DNA of 64,000 bases, taken from positions 17,356,745-17,420,744 of the forward strand of contig CM075102.1 of assembly GCA_037576195.1 (NCBI GenBank), read 5' to 3'. This DNA is from Phytoseiulus persimilis. Lineage: Eukaryota > Arthropoda > Arachnida > Mesostigmata > Phytoseiidae. The notes beneath the pieces are model-generated. The model saw nothing but the letters and a program-made list of their open reading frames with translations. It was not told the DNA's origin and ran no database searches. Below are positions 1-10,300 of this stretch, piece by piece (the stretch's first letter is position 1; every line of letters starts with the position of its first letter). The position numbers and the translations under genes were made by a program.

Positions 1-713
1 CGAGGGGTAGAACTTTTGTTTCCATATGTGTCATCTCATTTGTCTGTAGCCCGTTCCTGAGGTACGTCTGCAGAAGAAACTGAATACGATAATCCTCGAA
101 CGGCAGCGACAGATAACAGTGTCGCTTATCTGGAGCGCAATTTGTTTGATCCGGCAGTCGCGTGTGGGCAGGGTTGGGTTTTGACGCAGCCTGATTTAAA
201 TATCTGAACGCTGACTCTGCATCTACGGAACGTTGATAATATGCAGTGGAACATCGGCCCATGAAGGCCTCTCATAACAGGCATTCTCCAGAACGAGCGT
301 GATATATTTTGAGCCATCTGTCTCGTCATCAGGACGAAACTCGGCATACCGAGCGAAGGAATCGTTCAACCAGCTCTGTCAACTAGCGAACCCCGCTCAG
401 CGACGGTGGAAGCCGATTCTGGGATCGCTTGTTAGGTACGAATAGTTCCATGTGAGCGGTGAGCCTGTCTCTGGAGAGACACCCTGAGGACGAAGCCTGA
501 AACTGTGGGGTACTCAAGGTATTGAACATCAGCTGCCGCTCCGGGAAGAGTGAGACCCACGCCGTCAGGTCTCGGTCAATTGAAAACAATGCTCAGTAAA
601 GATAGCGATAGAAAACTGCTCGACGGCTATCAGCCCTACATCAAACTTTTCGGCAACCGCTCCCCATCTAATTCACTATCGGGCGTCATCTAGCCTGAGC
701 CCGTATCTTGACT
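1..713. other. No recognised feature
   Basis: Both strands carry only short open frames of about 70 codons with no recognisable motif. I see no repeat, RNA gene or splice-supported exon here. Confidence 0.5.
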
Positions 714-963
714 GGGCTCAAGTGCGAAAAAGACTGCATCGTTCGACTTCGCCGGATCCTATCCCGGCTGTCCGAGAGCTCCTGTTAAGATTTGGATCTG
801 TTCCCCCCGAATTCGTGTTGACGTCGAGTTTCCCTCACGGAAGCTCACGTGTATGCTATGTCGGAGGAAGACGAGGTTCGAGTTTGCGCCGGAGAAAACG
901 CCCAAGCCCGTTTTTTGACTAAGCTCGGGTGCGAAAAAAACCTGCGTCGTTCTACTTTGCCGG
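714..963. repeat. Degenerate direct repeat, about 44 bp unit, two copies
   Basis: Bases 714-757 and 920-963 are similar in the same orientation, 206 bases apart. Both run from a GGCTC-like or AGCTCG-like start through GTGCGAAAAA, then a CATCGTTC-like or CGTCGTTC-like block, to a GCCGG end. The first copy abuts the longer repeat at 774-897. The two families therefore interleave, as in a locally duplicated and decayed repeat region. No coding potential is evident. Confidence 0.5.
774..897 (+). repeat. Direct repeat copy 1, about 124 bp, partner at 1385-1509
   Basis: This stretch matches 1385-1509 with few substitutions over its whole length. Shared blocks include GAGAGCTCCTGTTAA, GATTTGGATCTGTTCC, GTGTTGACGTCGAG and CGAGTTTGCG. 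The copies lie 611 bases apart in direct orientation. The identity of the repeat family is unknown. Confidence 0.7.
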
Positions 964-1384
964 TGGAATAACTTCAATGACCTCGGCTCTAATGGATCCA
1001 GAAGGACCGAAAGACTCAGAATATATATTTATTCCGCCAATTGGAGCTCCGAAACTAGATGGCGTGATCTTTGATTCGGATCCGAGGAGTTTTTGTTAGA
1101 GTAAAATCTTTCGTCAGTACGTTTCGATGGGAATGAGTCCTTTGATTCGAGGAATACTACTACAGCGAGTCAAAACAACAGAACAGCAGATTCCTGCTCC
1201 GAACGTCCTTCCGAATCTCCCGATGGGCACTTGAGCGTTTTCACAATTCCTGTTCTCAACTTCATTGGACGCGACGTGCCTTCGACGAAAATGGCATCCT
1301 GCCCCCCGATAGGGAAGTCGCCGGTTTCAATTGAAACAAAGTGACCTCGATGTGCGAGAAGGCACGTAGCATCCCATCCCGCGC

Positions 1385-1509
1385 GAGAGCTCCTGTTAAA
1401 GATTTGGATCTGTTCCCTCCAAATTCGTGTTGACGTCGAGTTTCCCTCGCGTAAGCTCACGCGTATACGCGGTCGGAGCGTGGCGAGGTTCGAGTTTGCG
1501 CTGGAGAAG
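1385..1509 (+). repeat. Direct repeat copy 2, partner at 774-897
   Basis: Second copy of the 124-base repeat. It differs from copy 1 by scattered point changes and a one-base indel after CCTGTTAA. No terminal inverted repeat or clear target duplication was visible at the ends of either copy. Confidence 0.7.
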
Positions 1510-4500
1510 AGGGTTCCGCATGAGCAGAGGCCGAGCTCCAGAGTCGGAATCCGTACTGTTGACGGTTACGCTCTAAAATCGGTATTCGGCCGGCCTCAGA
1601 GTTTTGTGCTTTCTTCAAAGATATTGCGATTCCGGCGAGTCAGAGCAGTCGGGAGCTCAGAGCTGAATCTCTGAGGGTGAACACAGAGCGAGATCCGTAT
1701 TCAGGTCTCGAAGCACTTCCGACAGTGGACCATCTCCTTGGGAGCAAGCTGGAGCCCAGAAGTAGGATATGCTGGCCAGGCTGTGAACAATTGCAACATC
1801 GAATTTATTGCTATTTTCAAAAACCTCTGAGTTCAATCATGGGACTGTTAGATTGAATCGTCAAACTCCAGCGCATCGTGAGCAAACGGCAACATTCAGC
1901 CGATGGAATATGAGTCTACACAATTCACAGGCGAGATGTGCTCTCCGTTATCCTAACAAAAGCGAGGGCTCTGCGAGCGACCTTTTACATTTATGGCACA
2001 CCACACCACGCCGGAAGCTCTAGTGGATGGAGCTTCATACAACCGGCTCGCATCTGTACTAAACAGCTTTCCCCACGCATAGACGCTCACGCCCACTAGT
2101 CATTCGCATCTCCTGATCCCGCGGCTTGTTCCGTGACCAGGCTCCAAGCCCGGGCACGAGAGCGTGAAATGCTAGTGAATGTTCTAGCCGTATCTCCTTC
2201 GAGTGCGGCTTCGTTGCACTGAGGTCGCGGATCACGAGTCCGATGGTTTAGCAACTCTGTATCATGCTTCGGAGTACTTCCCGCTGGTTGCCACTGGGAA
2301 CAGAAGCATGAGCCGGGATCCAAGAGCCTGAATCCTCCCAAGATACCGCCCATGCATTGTGGAACTCAAACTCGGAACGGATTCAAGCTCGCTCTGATCT
2401 CCTGGATTCCTCATTCACATTGCGTTCACCGAAGGTAGCTCCTCAGAGTATCCATGGAGCTCAAATCGCAAATTCCGCGTGTGCACAGGTATGCCTGGCC
2501 ATCGAAATCCTCACGTGCGCGTTTTAGCCTAATTCTAATTAGGCCCCGTTCTAAATTCAATGTTGAACGCCAGCGAAGCGGAATCGGCTGTTTACGAGGA
2601 TCGTTTCGACCAAGTTGGTGAGCGAGGCCGCCGTGAAGCTGTTTGATGAAGTCACCACTTTTGACAGTTCATGCTCACTGGTAGCGGCGCTGTCACGCTA
2701 CTGAGTTTGATCTACGACTCTCACCTATAATGGGAGAGCGACTCATCAACAACGTGACACTTACATGTGTTTTGGCCACGTCTACTCAAAATTCTCTCTC
2801 ATCCCGAGTCTACCACGATCCTTGACCTTCGTTGACATAACTGTCTGATTCGGGAAGAGACTTTGAACACTCGCAAGAGAGTGGCCGGCCCTCAAAGGAG
2901 AGGTTTAATGAAGTTCCTTCCGCTTTCGGAGAGGAGGAGACTGTCACGTGTGTGGTAGAGCCGCGGTCGATAAGTAGCCCTCAATAATAACACTGTCACC
3001 AGCAGCGAAAGAGACCACGCAAGGCCCGAGAATCGAAGAACCGAACCCCTGATCCTACGAGGATGATGCAAGGAAATCAAATCCCTTGAATCTGAGGCGC
3101 CTCGATTCCGCGGGTTCCGGAGTGTTTCGGTGGCCTTCACTCGTTCGGCGCGGACTTCTGCTTTGGGCAGAGTACGAAGCCACTGCGATTCCGGTCACCG
3201 AGGCGAGCTTTGCTTTTGCAGAGCTTCGTCTACCGAGTCGTTGGCCGACCCAGTTTGGCGCTCGCATACGCGGCATCGAAGTAGTTTCCGCATCCGCTGC
3301 CCCATGTGTCTGAAACCTATATTACCTGACCGTATTTTTGCATGCGTAACTCTTTGCACGCGCGCATCTGTGCGTGCCCTCGTGGAAGCCGACGTTGGAC
3401 CTCCGGTGCTTCTCACGTCTGATGCAGTCCGAAGCGGAGTAGAGCTTTTCTGGAAGTTCGTCCTATCTCTGAAAATGTTTTCTCCGATCTGGAAGGTCTC
3501 ATTTGATATCACATTCGCCGAATCTCTGGCAGAAGTAGAATCTGCAGAACACACAAAAGAATAAGTACAATGCCGAGAAGGAGAGCGGTGCAGACGTAAA
3601 ACTTCTCAGTGCCGACGTGTCTATCAGTTGACTCGTATAAAGCGAACAAGCTTCCCTTGGAGCTCTGATTTAGGTTTTAGACCTCTTTCGCGATCGGAAA
3701 GCTCCGACCAGCTCTGACTGTTTCCGTCACTCGGAGCTTTTAAAAAATTCCTCTCCTTCCAGTTTGCTGTTGAATGTGAGGCGTTTTTTGGCTAGCTACG
3801 TGAGGCATTTTTTTCCCTCTCTGTATATTCGCGGTAAACAGCTCGAGGTGATTCTTGGTTCGTCCGCTCTCGAGCGATATCGGGACTGATCCTGCAGACC
3901 TAAATTTCTTTAATACGAACCGTTCCGAGATCGATTGAGCCTGAAGGCAGAGTCCCTGGAGGCTCGGGGAGGCCTCATGCTTTTCCTCGCATACTTTATC
4001 TTCTGCGCTCGTTCCAACTGCTATCCCCTCATTCCATTCCAGCGCCTTCTTCTCGTTCGCTCTCCGGCCGCCGAGCACACATACGCACATATTCTTATGG
4101 GCCATTAGCTCGGCTATATGAAGAGCGAGGAATCTCCTCTCTCGGGAATATAGTGATTCTAATAGACGGACTCTGGGCAGCCTCCGGTTTTTGCGTCATG
4201 GCTGGAGGCGCAAGAGTAGACTTTGCAGTGGAAGCGAACCGGCGAGCCAGTCCGTCGGACAGGTGGACACTCGACGAGAGATGACCGCCTTGAGACAGGC
4301 GAAGCTACTGCGAAGTCGAATCGGAGGCAATAACAATAAGCTCGGAATGAACAATGCTAATTAGGAATCCCACGAGTCAGTACAGTTTTCTTCGGAGACC
4401 GTGGAAGGCCCAGTTCGGGGCGTGATCGGGCAGTCTGAGAGTCCTGAAACGAGGTTTCGTTTCCATTGAATTTGAGTTCGGAGCCGCGCAATGAGAGATA

Positions 4501-6442
4501 ACTGAAGATCGCTCCCGAGAATGGTGCCTTCGTCGACCATTTGGGAATCGTTGGGCGACCTGCGGAATTCCCCACATACAGATCATCGATAATGACAATG
4601 AACGGATTTACGAACTACGGCGACACTGACAACGACTGCGAGGGTGAATCCATTAGGATCTCCGAAATTCTAGAGAAACCATCTCGCTATTCCTCCGAGA
4701 GAAGGTGGAGCCGAATCAGTTCGATTCGGATCACACACCGTCGTTCGCCGCGGTCCCACGGGAAACTGCGCGGGGAACGCTCTCCCTCGAGAGGACTCTG
4801 CGGTGGAGCGAGCCATCGACGAGAGCGTGGTCGAAATTGTCATGCATTGCGTCGAACTTCTTCTGTTGCCATTCACAAACCTGATGAAAGGTGTTAGAGC
4901 TCCGCTGCGACGCAAGAACCGAAAAGAGAGGAACTGCTGTCATTAGGAATGCGTCAAATAGATGAGACTCGAACACGCAATCCACTGTTTATGGGGTGAT
5001 TCTGCACCCAATGCGAGCGAGCAGCACTCGGCCATCCTGCCCGGGGAGCGAGCGTACAAACTTCTCCGAAGCCCCAAATCGCTTCCCGTCGTCGTTTCCT
5101 TCGCAGGCAGGTTAACTCGCTTCCAGGCGCGCGCTCGGGCCGGGCAGCGCAGGAACCGATACCGACAAGCATTCCAAAGAATGAAAACCCGAAAAGTGCA
5201 TGTTCAGACAGTGAGCAAACATGCTCTCGAACAAACAAAGCTACAGCAAGGTAAATCGCGAAGCGACGCGACGTTAACATTCGCTTTCGAGGAGGAGATG
5301 TTGATCCCCGGGCCCTCCCCCACTTCCCGTTACAGAAAGGTGCAATAGCTTTCCTGGGAAGAGGTCTCTGCGTCGAGTCATTCACCGCTCCAACAACGGT
5401 ATCAATTCGAGAAACGGCCTTCCGATGCAATCAGCTCAAAACATTCAGCTGCAGATGTTGCGTTGCATCATATAGAGTGGTTTTCTAGGCACTAAGAGCC
5501 GCGGCTATCGGGATGGAGTAGAGCCACGGGCCGATACCCAGAGACCGCAAAAAGATCCGCGGTGTTCGAGTGCTGGGAACCTAGGTAACTTGAGAACCGT
5601 TCGGTCAGAGCTAAGCAGAAGAATCCGCGGAGAATGCATGGTCTCATCCGAGCCAGTGGCGTAACCATGATTATTCCTGGGGAGCGGCTGGAATTTTATT
5701 CCATCCGCCTTCCTTCCACGCGTTCTGTCAAACCCCGAAGATTTTTTTTTCTTCATCTGCCGAACCATTCTTAGAGAAACTATGAAATCAACTCATGGAG
5801 TCCATTGAGAACGGTAGGATCAGCTTGTCAACAACAACAGGAAAGCTCGCGTTCGACTTGAAAGCTCAGAAGCCAGGCGTTGCGGCTTTCGTTCCTAATG
5901 TATTCCAGGATCGACGGTCTTCATTGATCGACTCTACCATACCACATGACAGAAGCCGACTGGTCGGCCGCGGTCGGACTGCTGTTCCGGACATGGAGGC
6001 ACTTTTCTCCCTCTTCATTGGGTCGGAAGGTCGGGTACCGGTTACCCAAACCCCAGTTACCCGAGAACAGATTACCCTCTCCCACCGCTGAATCCTCATG
6101 CGTTGAAGCTCCTTGTGCTTAGCGATTCGCGCGTCGAGAGAACTTCGGAAGCTAAACTCAACCGATACTACCTTTTCCTCGAGAATGACGTAACCCAAGA
6201 GTTCCAGTCTCCTATCTCGCTTGAAGTTTTCAACATTTCTACTGGGACTTCGAAAGTCATCCTTCACAGTGAAGTATTGCTCTCAATATTCCTATCTTGA
6301 TACTCTCTCCTTAATTTCCTGGTCAAGAATCGTCAACCCTGCCATCGCCTGCTCTGCTCTACTGCGCGCGCTTTTCGGGAAATCCGGAGTGGATATCTCT
6401 TTCAATCAGTGTCTATGCTTCGCCCAGGGGTCCGTCGTGACT
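1510..6442. other. No securely supported gene
   Basis: Several open frames of 100-160 codons occur here, such as 3130-3564 (plus), 3195-3554 (minus) and 4954-5430 (minus). They overlap one another on opposite strands, show no recognisable domain and lack splice or poly(A) support, so none is called. A tRNA-like patch near 4953-5045 is discussed among the rejected items. Confidence 0.4.
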
Positions 6443-6484
6443 CTAGGCTCTGGAGCGTGAGGATTTGGCGGTGAGAGAGAGTGA

Positions 6485-6544
6485 TTTGGATTCGGGTAAG
6501 TGGGATTCGGATGAGTGGGATTCAGGAAACTGGGATTCGGGTAA
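6485..6544 (+). repeat. 15-bp minisatellite, four copies
   Basis: Four adjacent 15-base units of the form GTGGGATTCGGGTAA occupy 6485-6499, 6500-6514, 6515-6529 and 6530-6544. The unit is five codons long. In one plus frame the array encodes a WDSGN-like pentapeptide and stays open from about 6443 to a TAA after the array. Whether that frame is translated is unknown. Confidence 0.8.
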
Positions 6545-6904
6545 CTTGGATAGGACGGCTCAGAATCATTTCTAAAACTATCTCTGGCTCATCGGTACAT
6601 GTTGTCGATTTTCGATGCAGCAGTTTGCTCTATACTGATCGATTTTGACTGAAATGAAGGATTATCGTCTCAGATGGAGGAATGTCATGTACTTTCTCCG
6701 AGTTTTCTCGTGTTGGTTCTGCTCCAGCTTCATCGATATGACATTGGAGCACTTCATCGTGCTTGTAAAGACCTCTTATCGTAGCTTGAACCCCAGTTCC
6801 TCGGAATCGACGTTGAATCCTTCCTTCGGATGTTTCTGCAGCCCTTTTCATGGATAGAGTATCAGCTCCTCGAATCTGACTCTGAGCTGCTTCTTGCCTC
6901 GTAA

Positions 6905-7040
6905 ACGGTCCTGTTCGCTCTTTTAGACACTCGAAAACGGTCTTGTGGATTCACGAAGACGGTCCTGTACGCTCCTGTAGACACTCGGAAACGGTCTCGT
7001 GGATTCTCGAAGACGGTCTCGTAGATGCTGAAGGACACTC
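6905..7040 (+). repeat. 54-bp tandem repeat, about 2.4 copies
   Basis: Units at 6905-6958 and 6959-7012 are nearly identical. A third, truncated unit begins at 7013 with ACGGTCTCGTAGATG. The period of 54 is a multiple of three. It leads directly into the 45-base array that follows. Confidence 0.8.
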
Positions 7041-7366
7041 CTATATGTCAAATCACCTCCATAAACCCTACGGACTATGGTCAGATCGACTCCATTCTCA
7101 CCTCCATGGACTCGAAAAAGTATAGTCAGATCGATCGTGGGATCACTCCCTTGGACTACAAAAAGCATGATCGGATCGATCCCGGAATCACCTCCTCAGA
7201 CCTGGAAAAAATTGATCAGATGAATTCTGAAGTCAGCTCCCGAGACTCCGGGGAGTATGATCAGATTGATGCCGGAATCAGCGGGGACTTCCCTCGAGCC
7301 CGATTGCCGCGAGCCCGAATACCGCGGGCCCGACATCGCGAGCACGGATACCGCGAGCCAGAATGA
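7025..7366 (+). CDS. Open frame of a 15-residue repeat protein, unknown function
   Basis: This is a 113-codon open frame starting at an ATG inside the last partial 54-base repeat. Its core, roughly residues 11-85, is five tandem copies of a 15-residue unit close to ITSxDxxKxDQIDxG. All five copies are free of stops, with substitutions concentrated at variable positions. The tail is an arginine-rich PRAR-type repeat made by a second minisatellite. The unit is acidic and polar, with no membrane segment or known motif. It could be an exon of a low-complexity repeat protein. It could equally be a chance open frame, because any array with a period divisible by three keeps its frame. The minus strand is also partly open across the same repeats. 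No flanking splice sites were convincing. Confidence 0.3.
   Translation: MLKDTPICQITSINPTDYGQIDSILTSMDSKKYSQIDRGITPLDYKKHDRIDPGITSSDLEKIDQMNSEVSSRDSGEYDQIDAGISGDFPRARLPRARIPRARHREHGYREPE
7055..7279 (+). repeat. 45-bp minisatellite, five copies
   Basis: Five consecutive 45-base units with no length variation run from 7055 to 7279. Each contains a GATCAGATC-like or GGTCAGATCGA-like core. The copies differ at many positions, so the array is old rather than a recent slippage product. Confidence 0.85.
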
Positions 7367-7367
7367 T
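7296..7367 (+). repeat. GC-rich 15-bp minisatellite, about five copies
   Basis: Units of the form GAGCCCGAATACCGC start at 7296, 7311, 7326 (one base short), 7340 and 7355. The array follows the 45-base array after a short spacer. Confidence 0.8.
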
Positions 7368-10300
7368 ACTCCGCCCAGCGGAGAGCGCGGAGGGTCTGTG
7401 AAGTTTCTGCGCGGGGCCATGTACCTTCCGCTGGGAGTTGTTCGGTTAGACCATCTTGGCCTCCTTCAAAGCATGAGTCGCCATCCTTCTCTCTGAACGG
7501 AGAAGCCGATCCGATTTATGTGTACCATTAGGTTTGCATGGAGAATCAGTGAATGTCTCCATGAAAACCGATGAAATTGGCCCAACAGGTGCCAGGTCGG
7601 AGAACAATTTTCACGCCGAATTCATGACCCGTACGGTTCGAGGGAACTTGGCAGACGTCTCCTTTTTCGCTCGCAGTTTTAGTCATCAATCGAGTCACCT
7701 GAGAGAGTGCCACAGAGCGAGAGAAAATGAGTAGTTCACAAACCAACCCGGCGCGTCATCCCACGTGTCGGGGTCATGAGCAGTGCTCATGTCTGCGTGC
7801 CACCTCCGAGATGGCGGAACTCTCGGAGATGTGCTCTGCTGACAGCCAGCGAAGTCCCCGAGGAGCCAATAACATATCCGACAACATCGGGGATCACGCA
7901 AGGGCGGAACAGTTCGACTCGAATTCGAAATGAACTCGACACTTTATTAATGATTATTTCATTTACTTACTCCATAAAACTTGGTTCAACTGAAGTAGGA
8001 GCTCTAACGCGTTCATCAACGTTATCCAAGCAGTGGGACTACTGTCACGCGAATAACTCTCCAGATCCCTTCGCAACCGCGATCGAAAACTATTGGGTGG
8101 GGCATTCGGCCCTCTTGTCCCCAGGCCCTGGGAACGTTTCTGTCCTTGCGACCTGGAGGAGGATTGTCTGATCATATTTTCGAACCGTCGGGCAGTGAAA
8201 AGGAGCACAACAAGAGACGGCAGGGTCAAGATTGCTCCGATGCTGATGTTGAATTCGTTCTCTTCAGCAACAAGGTCCTGCTTCTGACCTGAGCGGAGCG
8301 CGTTTATAGAAGCTTCAACGGGTTCCCAGTAACTTTGACCTTCTCTCGATAATCACTTTGAACGTGCGGTTTATCCCTCGAAATCAAACTCACTCTCCCC
8401 AGTCTCTGCCTCCCTGCAACGGTAGCAGTTTGCACTTCATCTGAATCTCGCAAATAATTCGGTTACGACTACTATGAGCGACGCAATGTCGCACCTACAC
8501 TCCTAGATACTCCCTCAATAGCGCCCGACCTCGCTCTCCGAGGGAATTTCTCTCAGTTTCTCTCCCAGTGCGCAACTCAAGCGGTTCATCGTCAATCGGC
8601 CATCCGACGGAACGGCCTGAACGCCCCTGAAAGTCGGATGCTCAGAAATTTTTCCATGAGAGTGGCCGTCGTGGAGTCTTATCTTCTTGTTGAATTTGTC
8701 CAGACTACCATATGGGTCCTTGATATAAGAAGTGCGATGTCAGAAAATGTGTCAGCCTTGATGTCTGAGTTGACGTGAAATTCCCAACTCGCCCATCTGA
8801 ACTCGTTAAAGGCGAAGACAAGGCCTCGAACAACGACAGCACTTTCTCATTTCAGAACGGGCCAAAAGCTGTCAAGGCAAGCTGATCTCGTTCGATGCCG
8901 CGCGAAGGAGATTACGGATTAGGCTCCAAATCTCCTCGTCGCACATTGGGGGATCTTTCCGCATTCGAGCAGCTCACCGAGAATTCGCTGCGTGTGGGTC
9001 ACTTCGGGACGTCCGCGTCTGAAGCGAATCATTTATTAATTGGTGTCCGCCATCTGCATCACCATCGGCAGCGTGACCGAGCGTGCGTACGCATCGTCAA
9101 AAAAACGGCCCGAACGAATATCGATGCCGCACGTATAGGAAGACGCTGGACGTGTCCAGTAGAGGATTTTCCAATACTCACGGCCCATTTGGCTTTTGTC
9201 GCGGAATGGAAAAGTGCCTGGTTGGACGCCCGCCCGCTTCCTGCCTGCGTGGTCGCTGGCCCGCTAGTTTAGCGACGGCGGCGGCAATCGTCTCCTCAAT
9301 GGCTCCCTTTGATGCTTTACGATAGATTAATCCGGACCAGCAGCAGTCGAAGACATGATAGCCTTAGAGGACGTGTGTCTCGTTAGCCGGATGACAGAAG
9401 GTCCCAATCCGCTTCTCAGATTTATTCGAATTCGAACCTTCTTTCGGTTCGCTCCGTGGCGTTCGGATCTTCCTGGAGGTACAAGTCTGCATAGCCAACG
9501 TGGGAAGAGGCTGTAGGCCGAAGGTCTCCAGGTCATTGCTGACACTTAGTCTGAGGAGGAAAATTGGCGACTGGAGTTGCCTCCCGAAATATATTCCAAT
9601 CCGGTCAGGGCGGAAAGGTCCCTGTGGTCTCTGCGACCGCTTCCCTGGAGATGGTGCCGGCCGAGGGGCGTTCGGCTGTCCGCCTGAGCCGTTTATGAAC
9701 AGCCGCTGAGGACGAAGTGACTTCTCGGGGACGACCCGAGCAAAAACCGAGAGGATACTCGAACGACAACGCATGATCGTTTGTAAAGTGAATCCCTAGG
9801 TGAAGATTTCATCATTCATCTTCATTGCTCGATCCATCGGCCGCCCATTCGCTTCTCGAGGGACTCATTCCGCTCCCTGTAGCAAGCCTTCTCTTCGGCC
9901 ACACGTTCATTCGTTCCGCCAAGTTCCGTCTAATGACGAAGTCAGATTTCTTATGCGTCAGCTGAGAGGAACGCCTGCAGCAAGCGTGGGCGCCAATGAT
10001 CGAGAGTTTTCCTTCCAGAAATGAACATGGCTCGCGTCTCCGCTTGCAGCGCAGCGAGCTCAAAGATCCAGCGGCAACGAGCAACAAATCCATCCAGGAG
10101 ATAAATCTCGGAATGGCAATTAAAGTTTGCAATTATTAACAGTGCTTGGAATTGATGGAACCAGCAAAGACAGCAGCGTTGATGATGGTGCATCGATGTG
10201 TGAGAGACATGATCACCGAACGGCCGAGCCAGGACCCGAGAACTGAAACTCATGGGATCCCGTTTTCCGCCCTCCAAACGCTTCATGAAGACCCAACATC

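Noticed and set aside
4953-5045. Minus-strand sequence resembling a type II tRNA (Leu/Ser), with GGCAGGATGGCCGAGTG and TGTTCGAGTCTC
   Set aside because: A-box and B-box similarity and overall length are suggestive, but neither the acceptor stem, the D stem nor the T stem pairs properly and no anticodon loop fits. At best it is a worn tRNA-derived repeat.
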